This document shows, piece after piece, positions 1-8,934 of a stretch of DNA of 64,000 nt. Where the stretch lies: NCBI GenBank assembly GCA_002102555.1, contig MCFL01000028.1:124001-188000 (forward strand). Direction: 5' to 3'. The DNA is from Catenaria anguillulae PL171 (lineage: Eukaryota; Blastocladiomycota; Blastocladiomycetes; Blastocladiales; Catenariaceae). The notes beneath the pieces were generated by a model. The model worked only from the letters and a program-made list of their open reading frames with translations, was not told the origin of the DNA and did no database searches. A program made the position numbers and the translations under genes. Position 1 is the stretch's first letter. Every line of letters starts with the position of its first letter.

Positions 1-1548
1 GCGATCCGAGTCCAAACGTCGTTGCTGGACGCGGATGAATTCCAGCGTCGAGTCGCGTTGCGCCAGTGCAACCGCTACTTGGGCACGGACCGCTGCGGGC
101 GTGGTAGGCGGGCCGACAAGCAGCGACGCAGCGGATTGGTGGTGGTGTTGATGCGGTGATGTGGAGCGAGGGCGAGACGGCTGAGCATTGGCGTTGTTTG
201 ACCCGTTAAGGGGCTGGTCCGATGAGACAATCGAATGAATGCTGGGTGAAAGCGACCGGCACCGCGGTGTTCCAATCATGGATGGCGCACCCGAATCCAC
301 AATGGCCGCGGACGATGGCGGACGGGGCGTGGCTGCACCCGACGCCATGCGACTTCTTGGCCCGCGCGTCAGTGTCCGCCCACGATCCAGCTGCTGCTGC
401 TGAGTCGGGACGGGTGGTGCAATCAAGTCTGGGAACAAGAGTGACTCGAGCTCGGCCATTTCGCGGTCGGCCGCCTCGAGCTCGGCACATTTGGCTTGCA
501 GCGATGCTTGCGTTGCGCGAGCCACCTGAAGAGCCGTGGTCAGGGCAGCGACACGGTCCTCGGCGGCTTGCAGGGCGGCGTACGAGGCCCAGAACTCTTG
601 CTCTTCGCGGGCCAGTGAGGACGAGTATTTGCCCCGGAGCATGGCGGACAGCGAGGAGATGGTGAGTTTTCGCAGACGCTCTACGTCCTTGTGTTCCTTG
701 TGCCTGTTGAATGATTCAAAAGGCCACAGGTCAGGCACGTTGGAAAACTGGAGGAATAGCGAGAAACATGACAAAACGTACGATTGACGCTTGAGCTTTG
801 GTAACAAGGCCTTTTGCGAAGCAACCTCGCGCTCCAGCTGGGCAACGTGTGCTTGGTTTCGTGCAAGTAGCTCGGGGCATGGCGCAAGATCGGCCAAGGT
901 CCTCGACAAGCCCAGGTAATGTTGAAGCAAAATGGGATCAAGAGTGCGGTGCGCGGATGCCATGGAGACGCCCGAAGTGACTGACAGCATGGAGGCGACC
1001 GACGTGAGTCGAGCCAGCCGCTGAGGCGCACCACCGCGGTTCAGGCCAGCCGTCGAATGATGATGGTGCGGTGAGTGCGTGTTGAATTGTGACCGAGAAT
1101 GCGATGCATGGTATGGTGATGAGGATGCAGAGGACACGACGATTTGGTGGTGATTGTGACTGGGGCTGTGATGAATGACGGGTGGGGTTGGTGTTGACGC
1201 GCCAGACCGGGGCAATGACAGTGACTGCGATGACGGGAAAATGGCTGAATTGGGTGCAGAAGAGATGGGCGATGGATCCTCGGAAGATGACAGTGGGGAT
1301 GGGGTGGCAAAAACCAATGACGGCGAGGTCGGGGCGGTTGACGCTGTCGCCGCCGAAGAGTCTGAGTTTGAGCGGGATGGAATTGGACTGAGCGTGTGCG
1401 AAGAGAGCAAGGCGGGCGACGGGCAGGGCGATCTTGCGCGAAGCAGGTGGCTCAGGTGCTCGCCGTACGAAGGCGGCGGCGGCACAAGAGCCGCAGAGTG
1501 AGCAGCAGGAACGCTGGATGCAGTTGCCACGGGTGGGGGTGGAGCCAT
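1..1548 (-). CDS. Ser/Pro-rich coiled-coil protein, 3' end cut by window edge
   Basis: The frame is open from an ATG at 1548 to base 1 (516 codons before splicing) and runs off the left edge, so the C-terminus is missing. It starts MAPPPPVATASS and has a Ser/Pro/Thr-rich, probably disordered first half, then a charged coiled-coil segment (for example HKEHKDVERLRKL, SLAREEQEFWASYAAL, ELEAADREMAELESLLFP), then another Ser/Pro-rich stretch. A 78-nt phase-2 intron with a GTACGT donor and TTCAACAG acceptor probably lies at about 693-770; removing it deletes an out-of-character hydrophobic insert and keeps the frame. The coiled-coil part resembles a widespread fungal coiled-coil protein of unknown function; this is from memory of the pattern and is unverified. 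No enzymatic motif is visible. Confidence 0.6.
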   Translation of the reverse strand, partial: MAPPPPVATASSVPAAHSAALVPPPPSYGEHLSHLLRARSPCPSPALLSSHTLSPIPSRSNSDSSAATASTAPTSPSLVFATPSPLSSSEDPSPISSAPNSAIFPSSQSLSLPRSGASTPTPPVIHHSPSHNHHQIVVSSASSSPYHASHSRSQFNTHSPHHHHSTAGLNRGGAPQRLARLTSVASMLSVTSGVSMASAHRTLDPILLQHYLGLSRTLADLAPCPELLARNQAHVAQLEREVASQKALLPKLKRQSYVLSCFSLFLQFSNVPDLWPFESFNRHKEHKDVERLRKLTISSLSAMLRGKYSSSLAREEQEFWASYAALQAAEDRVAALTTALQVARATQASLQAKCAELEAADREMAELESLLFPDLIAPPVPTQQQQLDRGRTLTRGPRSRMASGAATPRPPSSAAIVDSGAPSMIGTPRCRSLSPSIHSIVSSDQPLNGSNNANAQPSRPRSTSPHQHHHQSAASLLVGPPTTPAAVRAQVAVALAQRDSTLEFIRVQQRRLDSDR

Positions 1549-3789
1549 AATGACGATGGTGAACGCGCTGGCTTGCCAAGCGTCAGGGGTCGGCTATCAA
1601 GTCGGTAGAACAGTAGAAGATGGATTGGTCAGTTCACATAAATATTGTAACGGCGAACCACCTTGCGTCCGTCCAAGCAAGTGAGTGACAAGGAGGACGA
1701 CAAAGCCGCGAGCATGCGCGCGGTGACCGTGAGACAGCCGTAAGACAACGACGACAACGCTGCCCGGTGGGGACGTTATCATGGCTCGGAGAGCACGCGA
1801 GCTGCCCGACACAAGGCCAACAAGGGACCTTGAATCTGGTGCAGAACGTGCTGAGATGGGAGGCGGCTCGAGCACGCCTCGTTTCCGAGTGCGGACGTGA
1901 GCAAAGAAGGAAATTGTTGACGTACATGAGGCCAGAATGTAAAATTCGATGATGCAGACCTCGGCAAGTGGACCGGCTTGGTTGGTCGTGGGAAACGTGG
2001 GCAACAGGTCACACGTCGACGGGACAGCCGTGACAAATGGAAGGTGAAATGAAATCAAAGCGCAAGCGCTTGAACGCGGAGTGTGTGCACGCGGACAAGG
2101 TTGCGTCCCTGTTGCGATGCAATATAGGGAGAAAGCGAAAGCGAAAGCGAAAGCGAAAACTGAAGGAGAAAGTGCGAGAGGAGCTGGGCCTGGGCAAACA
2201 ACCGGAAGAAAATAACATGGCGGTTAACAACAGCTCGACGAACATGGGCATGGCATGCAGCGGCCGGGACCAGCCGTCTATAAACACACAATCGCATACC
2301 TCACTTGGGAGCAGGCGAATGGAGTTACGATCTGCAATGGGGCGTTCCCACAAATGATGGTCACTCAGCTGGGACTTGGGATTATGTTATTGGCGGCCAG
2401 GCGAACTGGACGTGGCGGGAGCGGAGCGTCGTTGGGTAAGTATACGCTTGCCGGTCTCGAAGGTAAAGAGTGTCGTCAAGGAGGCAGAGAAAAGCCAAAG
2501 CGCGAGACAAGTCGGTACTGGTACAATGGATGATTGATTCAAGTCACCGACTTTGGATTGCATGGGGCTGGGATGAGTGCATTGACATGGTGAGTCTCGC
2601 GGGGAGTCTGCAGTACTTAAGTATTGCACGCGTGACAAATCCAACAACACATGGAATGGAAAAGCGCGGGTGAACTTGGCAGCGGTTCAGCAGGCGGCGC
2701 ACTTCCCAAGAACAAATTTCTCCCCGCACGCACTCGGAAATCGCTCCGCCGATGCCACCAGGCTCACCAATACATACGCCAATGCCGGTCAATACTTGCT
2801 TGTATGCACTCATCTGCGATTCTCATGGCGCTAGGCAGCTGACTCCCTCCCTCGATATCCTCATGACCCCGTCAGCATCAGCATCAATACCTCCAGAATG
2901 GACCTGAGCCAACGATTTTGCATCTGGACCCCCGCGTCATTTCTCTCCTCTTGCTCGGGTGGCGGAGGACACGTTGCAGCCGCTCCTCTCATTTCTGGAA
3001 AATCATTCTGTCAACGCCCATCCAACCCACGTGGTTTGGAAATGCCAAGACATGAGGCGCATCCAGAACTCGTTTCCATTGATTCCATGACTTTCTGGTA
3101 CTTCGAGTGAATCAACCCAAGCCACCTCAAGCCCATCAGCTCTTCATCAGGCACTACGATTTTCTTTCCTGTTCCATCCAAGTTCGCTAGGCTTCCTTCG
3201 TGTCGCTCGCCCTGATCGTTTGCATCACACAGCTCCTCGCGTTTTCCACGCATGCATGTTTTTTTGGCATGCATGCATCAGGTGTGAAAATCCAACTCCA
3301 AACAACCATGTGGACCGAGCACACATGCCCATGCCATCACAGGCTGCATTCACCCTGCTGCATTGCGATCACGTATCAGCAACGAACTTTGCCTACGGTA
3401 AACCTTAGCTCCACTCCTCCCGGCACCAATGCACAGTTGCAATTGTGTGCCGACCGAAAACACTGTCAACGACGTCACTCTATCCGCATCAACCTTTCCT
3501 CGATACGCTCTGACGTAACATGACGCCGAATGGCCCCGGTCCAGCCAAGGTGTCTTGCAGTGGTGTGACAGCCAGCTCTAATTCAAGCAACGAGTCTCCA
3601 TGCACATTAACCTGTCGGGCCCCACGACCCTTGCCTCGATTTCGTCGATGATAAATAGCTGGCCTCGCCTTGCACACTTCCATACCACCTTCCCACCATT
3701 CCCATCAACTGCAAAGTACATACTGTATCGCATACCTAGTGCGCTCTCCAATCCACCTATAACTTCATCCAACCATCATCATCATCATC
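1549..3789. other. Intergenic region, 2.2 kb
   Basis: No reading frame here has convincing protein character or spliceable continuity. It lies between the start of the left-edge minus-strand gene and the start of the first four-helix membrane gene, so it should hold two divergent promoters. It contains a hexanucleotide microsatellite at 2131-2158, a GCATGCATG repeat flanking a T run near 3250-3280, and a CAT/ATC trinucleotide run directly before the start codon at 3790. Confidence 0.5.
2131..2158. repeat. (GAAAGC)n microsatellite
   Basis: About four and a half head-to-tail copies of GAAAGC are visible in otherwise unique intergenic sequence. Confidence 0.9.
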
Positions 3790-4601
3790 ATGACCGCCTC
3801 ACCCAGCAACAATGACGCCGCTGCGTCCTCGACATCGCAAGCGCCAACGGCGCCTCACCTGCACAACCACCACCAACACCACGTTACTCTGAAATGGCTC
3901 GCGCTTTTGCGCCGGCTGCTCCTCGCCTACACCATCCTTGCGGCACTCTTCTTCCTCGCCACGGGCCTCAACCTCGCATTCAACATCATTCCCACCAAGC
4001 AAGATCCGACACTCTTGGACACGCTGGGCAACCAGTTTTTCTTCATGGTGCAAGAGGTAAAGGAATGGGTGTGGGTTGCGGTTGCCCTTTCCGTCATTGG
4101 CGTACGTATTTCACATTCCCGTTACTGCCGTCCTTGATCTTTGGAACTGGATGAACTGATTTGTTCCGCTGTATCCTCACATTCAAACAGCTCATCATGA
4201 ACATTTTCGGCTTCTGGTCCTTCAAATCCGAGCGGACGTCCTTGATCCGCATCTACCTGTGGTGGTCGCTCGCACACCTCATCCTGTACGCCGGTACCAT
4301 GGTCGCCACCTTGTTCCTGATGGCGCGCGAAAACCCAGGCACGCGTGTAGTCTCGGAGCCAAAGTCGCTCGACAAGAAGGATGCTGCCCGGTCGTGGATT
4401 GTGCTCTTGACGGTGCTGCTTCCGGATTGGACGCTTTGGACCTTGATTCGCGCAGGCGTCCTGTACATGACGTGGGTGTTTTACACCGAGACGAAGATGC
4501 TCGACAAGATTGTGGGCGACGAGGAGGCCAGGGGAAACTTGTCTGTGCAGGTTGCCAGGGAGGTGCATGAGCCCAAGCCAACGCCGATTGAACAGGCCTA
4601 G
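3790..4601 (+). CDS. Four-helix membrane protein A, tandem paralogue
   Basis: Two exons, 3790-4101 and 4191-4601, are joined in phase 0 across an 89-nt intron (GTACGT donor, TTCAAACAG acceptor), giving about 240 residues. A hydrophilic, His-rich N-terminus is followed by four hydrophobic helices: LLLAYTILAALFFLATGL, VWVAVALSVIGLIMNIFGF, a third near IYLWWSLAHLILYAGTM, and a fourth near VLLTVLLPDWTLWTLI. The C-terminus is charged. The protein aligns along its whole length with the product of the next plus-strand gene (shared features: YT-LAA-FF near helix 1, LYAG/MYAG in helix 3, and W-I-LLTVLLPD before helix 4). I do not recognise the family. The shared LLTVLLPD motif may be the family signature. 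No signal peptide is seen apart from helix 1. Confidence 0.8.
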
Positions 4602-5802
4602 TGGAGTGAGAGCTTTCGTGGTGTGTGTCTCGCGCACCCTTGCAATTGTCAAAACCCTCACGTCGTTTGCGGTTGATCTAGTCACGGATCAGTGGGCTGC
4701 AAAACCCTTGCATCATTGCGCATTTTCGCTTTTCATCACTTGCTGTCACATGTGCCAAGACTTGCATCGTCATTTCGTCTTTTGCTATCGTTTGCTTCAT
4801 GTGTTGTTCGTTTCCATCCAACTCGATAGATATACCCACCAGTTTTGTCTAAATCAAACATGGCAGTCACCCAGTGAAAGCACAATTATCTACCTCCGAC
4901 AACCCTCAGCAGGCGACGAAAGATGTGAAAACCCTCGCACCAGCTGCCTGTCAACATCGTAATCAAGTAATCAACTGCTCTGATATAGCATGATTGCGGG
5001 TTAACACGAAAGCACCGACCTTTGCACGTGTCAATGTTGGAGCGCTTGAGGACAGTTGCGCAGCCGCACTTGCAAGTGGTGAAAAATCCAAAATTCCAAA
5101 GCGGCGAGAGAGTCAACATCACTCGTTGGAGTTTGCTTGGGACACATTCACAGTCTTACCCCATCCCCACCATGCCTTGCCACGTCAACGGCTCCTCCGA
5201 TCTAGAGCTCGAAAAGTGCATACACGGGGCCTTTCCAACTCTTCTGGCACGGTGACGTGGCTCTTCAGAATTAGGGTGTGGTAGAAATGGGCACGGTAAA
5301 ACTGGCAAAATCCCTGTTCGCACCATCGAGGCACGCGATTTCTCGCCTTGCCAGCTCGCCAACGAGTGCTCTTGCGGCTTGGCTCCAATCGCGTGCCGAC
5401 GAATGGCGCATGCAGTTTCTCCGCCCTCGTTTCCTTTACGCTTCATGTCCAACGATGCTCATCCCAAAATGCAAACGCGTTGGATGCTGCCAAAGCGCTG
5501 TGTACCAAATCCAGCTTGAGCAGCCCCGATATCAGCCGTCCTGGCGGCGTCTCCTACGAGAAATCTTGCCCATCTGATGTGACGAAGCGGTGCATATCAT
5601 TGCCCCAAATGCGCCAGAGGTGCGGGGACAGAGCTTGCGTGAAAAAAAAGGTTTCCCACTTGCCTTCCACGATGACACACCGGTGGTGCATACATAATCG
5701 CAGCTCAACCCCCGTCGTGTCATCTCACAACGTCTCTCATCCTCCATTGACCCTATCCCAGATCCTTTGAATAATACTTGTACTCATTCTCGCTGATCAA
5801 CC
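4602..5802. other. Intergenic region, 1.2 kb
   Basis: It separates the two tandem membrane-protein paralogues and carries the promoter of the second. Several overlapping short frames occur on both strands, but none has protein-like composition or a splice continuation. I see no repeat or RNA gene in it. Confidence 0.5.
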
Positions 5803-6628
5803 ATGTCGAGCCCGTCACCACCCTCGAAATCCCGCCGCCTCTCGACAACCTCGGCCAAGTTCCCAGCCAACTTAGCGCCTCCCTGTCTCCACACACTTCA
5901 CAACAAGGTTCTCCCACCGACCACCATCCTCAACACCAAATGGTTTGGCTACCTTCGGTTTGCACTGCTCACGTACACGGTGCTCGCGGCCATCTTTTTC
6001 GTGGCCGTCATGGTCAACCTGTTTGTGCGCGTGCTCCCGCGGCGACTGGCTGCCGACCCAACACAGCCGGGAACCGAGGTGACGTTTGCCGAGGCCATCT
6101 TTACGCAGTTTCATTTCATGATTCAGCAGGTGGCCGCGTGGTTGTATGTGGCCGCCGTGTTGAGTGGAGTTGGGATTGTCATGAGTGGATTTGGGTTTTT
6201 AGCACTCTACTTGGTATGCTTGCCGCTTTCTTCCATTTGTCGTGCCGCGTGTATTTCTTTCCCTCACAATAGAAGCTGTCCAACAGAAAAACACCCGCAT
6301 GGTCTTCATTTACCTGCTCTTTTCTGTGGGCCACGTCCTCATGTACGCAGGTGTCATGGGCGTGACGCTTTTGCTCATTGTCAAGGGCGGCGGCGAGCCC
6401 GAAGCCAACCGACTGCTAGGTGGGAAACCTGTTCCTGCAGCGCCCGGATTCAAGGACTCGCTCGACTCGTGGATCATCTTGCTCACGGTGTTGCTGCCTG
6501 ATTTCGCACTTTGGACGCTTGTGCGCGGATCGGCATGTTTTGCCGTGTGGATTTATTACACAGAGTTGCGCATGCACAAGTTGGAGGCGAGGCAGTTGGG
6601 AATTGCATGTGGTGAGCAGAGTGCGTGA
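5803..6628 (+). CDS. Four-helix membrane protein B, tandem paralogue
   Basis: Exons 5803-6213 and 6287-6628 join in phase 0 across a 73-nt intron (GTATGC donor, CCAACAG acceptor), giving about 250 residues. The acceptor at 6286 was chosen over the nearer one at 6272 because only it restores the frame that matches paralogue A. Layout matches A: hydrophilic Ser-rich N-terminus, helix 1 (LLTYTVLAAIFFVAVMV), helix 2 (LYVAAVLSGVGIVMSGFGF), helix 3 (LLFSVGHVLMYAGVMGVTLL), helix 4 after WIILLTVLLPDFALWTLV, then a short charged tail. Identity to A is moderate, so the duplication is not recent. Function unknown; a four-helix membrane protein is all the sequence supports. Confidence 0.8.
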
Positions 6629-6962
6629 TGCAGTGATGAGAGGGGATCCTTCTTGTGCATTGTCTTGTGCTTTTTCATTGTCTTGTTGTCGCCAATTTTG
6701 TAATGATGGTATTGTACTTCAATGATTTGAATGACTCGAAAGTGTTTTGCATGACAAGACTCAATTGTCCATGAATCGATGAATGCATCCCGCTGTGCCT
6801 CTGATAATTGGTCAGATTGCTGACGGGAAAGCTCGCCGAACATGAAGTCAAGGAGTGGGGTATATACATTGAAACACATGGAAGCAAGACAAAAAGTAGT
6901 TAAATGGTTGGGAACAATGGGCAACTTGAAATGAAACGAATCGCGCCAAGACAAGGCCAAAA
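6629..6962. other. Convergent intergenic spacer
   Basis: This 334-base spacer separates the 3' ends of the plus-strand membrane-protein gene and the minus-strand centrin gene. It is AT-richer than its neighbours and should hold both 3' untranslated regions. Nothing else is seen. Confidence 0.5.
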
Positions 6963-7672
6963 TCAGAAATCGTCCGTCATGATGGCCAAAAATTCTTGCT
7001 CATTGACTATGGCCGGACAGATGCAATCCCAGTCGTCAGTGCCAGTATACTGTCAACAAAACAATGTTTACCGTGACGTACTTTCGCCATCGCCATCCAA
7101 GTCAAACTCGTCCACCATGGCTTGCAGCTCTTCATCGTCCAAGGGCTCGCCCACCTCCTTTGCCACCCTCCGTAAATCTCGCATGGATATGCGTCCGCGC
7201 TTTTCGGTATCAAACAGGGCAAACGCTTTGCGCAGCTCCTCGAGCGGATCGCGAGCGAGAATCTTTTCCGTGGCTGCAAATGAAGACCCAGTCGATTCAG
7301 TATGCATGACAAAAAGGATTCAAAGTCGAAACGAATCGCACCAATCCGCAAGAAATCGTCCCACTCCAATGCCTGCTTTCCCCCCGGTCCAGCACCCTTA
7401 TTGTGATCATACTCTTTCAGCATCTTGAGCACCTCGGCCTTCTTCAAATCAAACCCGAGGGCGCGCATGGCGACCTTGACCTCGTGGTAGTCAAGAAGGT
7501 TGTCCTTGTCCGAGTCAAACAGGTCAAAGGCTTCGCGGATCTCCTGCTTTTGGTCATCCGAGAGTTCTGGCGGGGCACTGAGGTGCCGGCGAGAGCCAGC
7601 GGGACCAGCTCCGCGGGCAGCCGACGAGGACGGAAGCAGGGGTGGGCGCTTGGAGGAAGAGGCCAGTGACAT
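6963..7672 (-). CDS. CDC31: Centrin-3/Cdc31-type EF-hand protein
   Basis: Three exons (7672-7342, 7273-7082, 7006-6963) give 188 residues; introns are 68 nt (GTGCGA) and 75 nt (GTACGT, acceptor CCATAG). After a Ser/Pro-rich leader come four EF-hands: a good first loop ([12 protein letters not shown]), a second distorted by a Gly-rich insertion ([16 protein letters not shown]), a third ([12 protein letters not shown]) and a canonical fourth (DLDGDGEINEQE). The linker [15 protein letters not shown] and [20 protein letters not shown] fit the Cdc31/centrin-3 branch rather than centrin-1/2. Such proteins bind calcium and act at centrioles, basal bodies or spindle pole bodies, and in TREX-2. The start ATG at 7672 was preferred over upstream in-frame codons because the extra sequence looks non-coding. 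The gene is head-to-head with IFT20. Confidence 0.92.
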
Positions 7673-7904
7673 GATTGCGGGCGGGGGATGATGTTGCCTG
7701 GGGTTTGGTGGTGCGCTCGCGGGCAGAATGCATGCATACGTGTATGTATCCATTGAGCGTGCTAAGTAAAATGAATCGGTTCAGGACGCGTGTGATCGAG
7801 ATTTACTTGGGTCGCGATGGATCGACGGCAAACACCACACATCCGCTACGTTTGCGTTCCCACCAAATACTTACCGTATCCCAGTCCATGAAAACACCAT
7901 CGCA
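7673..7904. promoter_or_regulatory. Bidirectional centrin/IFT20 promoter
   Basis: Only 232 bases separate the divergent start codons of centrin (minus) and IFT20 (plus), so both promoters must lie here or overlap the 5' leaders. A GTTGCC half-site like that of an RFX X-box sits near 7692, but the second half is not convincing. No TATA box is obvious. Confidence 0.6.
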
Positions 7905-8534
7905 ATGATCTCTCAGCAAAATTCCAATACCGCCGCCGTCTCCTTTGATGATCTCGGCCGCCTGCGCCTCGTTCCTGCCCCGCTCGTCGACGCCTCGGAC
8001 AAGTTGCGCGAAGAGTGCCGCGACTTTTCGTCAAGTCCGTCCGCTATGCGTAAGTTCGCTTGGCGTCTACCGAATCATGCTAATCCTTGTGCACTGGTCA
8101 ATGAATAGAGGTAACCGAGTTTTCGACCCTGGTCACGGACATATTGAACGTGGTTGAGGCCAAAGCGCGCGAGATTGAAAAAGAAAAGCTCAAGGTATGC
8201 CTCCGCTCTTGATTCCAACGCTTGTCCAACCAACCGCTGCTTCTTGCATGTGTCTCCAACCGATTAACGACGTACGGGACGGTGACAGGCAATTGCGCTT
8301 CGCACGGCCGTGGAACGTGAGCCGGCACGACGGACCGCCGAGCTCAATCGCATCTCGTTTTTGTTGCGTGAGCGACAAATGCAACTGGATCGGTTCGTTC
8401 TATCTGTATGCTCGTTTTGCAGGATATCTGGACTCACGTCCCGCCGTGCGAGCAGATTGATGGGCCAGTATGAAACATATGCCAAGATGGAGCAGGACCA
8501 GCAGGCAGTGATTGACCAGTTGACTGCCAAATGA
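7905..8534 (+). CDS. IFT20: Intraflagellar transport protein IFT20
   Basis: Four exons (7905-8049, 8109-8194, 8289-8392, 8456-8534) give 137 residues, close to the usual length of about 130. The order of conserved blocks is that of IFT20: FDDLGRLRLV and DKLREECRDF at the start, EAKAREIEKEKLKAIALRT in the middle, and LLRERQMQLDR then YETYAKMEQDQQAVIDQ at the end, all in coiled coil. Introns have donors GTAAGT, GTATGC and GTTCGT. The third (8393-8455, 63 nt) has no stop and is a multiple of three, so it could be mistaken for exon; removing it restores the family alignment. IFT20 belongs to IFT-B and links Golgi-derived ciliary cargo to the flagellum. It shares its promoter with centrin. Confidence 0.9.
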
Positions 8535-8934
8535 GTTTCTCAAGTTCCGAATCGGATTCATTCATTCATCACGTATTCAAGACAGCGAAGAGGAGAAAGG
8601 AGACAAGACTACTACTGGAGTTGGTGGTTTATACTTTGCTTGGGGTTGGGGGGTTGGGGTGGGGTCAACAAGTCGAAAAACATTCAGACAACGCGGTTGC
8701 AAAAGGTTGGGAGGCGGGGAGGGGGAAAGGGCATTGCTTCATTAATACACACACGCAGATCGCCCCCCAGAGTAAAGATATGCTCACACACAGCGGGGCG
8801 AGCACAAAGAAAATGAATAACTGCAGAGAAGACAGAAAAGGCAAATGAGCATGTAGAAGAACCAATGATTACAACATAAGAATCCAACTTACGTGCGCAA
8901 AAAAAATATCCAACACATTTCACTTTGTGCTGAT
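8535..8934. other. Convergent spacer, IFT20 / ATP synthase alpha
   Basis: This 400-base non-coding stretch lies between two converging genes. It holds a strong G-quadruplex motif (listed separately) and is otherwise purine-rich on the plus strand. No other feature is seen. Confidence 0.5.
8642..8664 (+). other. G-quadruplex motif
   Basis: Four G tracts of 4, 6, 4 and 4 bases are separated by loops of 2, 2 and 1 bases. This is a textbook intramolecular quadruplex pattern, in the 3' flank shared by IFT20 and the converging ATP synthase alpha gene. If transcribed from the IFT20 side it would form in RNA. Confidence 0.8.

Noticed and set aside
938..1579. 213-codon minus-strand frame overlapping the left-edge gene
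   Set aside because: It is a shadow of the coiled-coil gene: the overlapping frame gives a coherent Ser/Pro-rich then helical protein, whereas this one mixes Cys, Trp, His and Arg randomly.
1597..2058. 153-codon minus-strand frame between the first two genes
   Set aside because: No protein character, no splice partners, and a competing frame of equal length on each strand.
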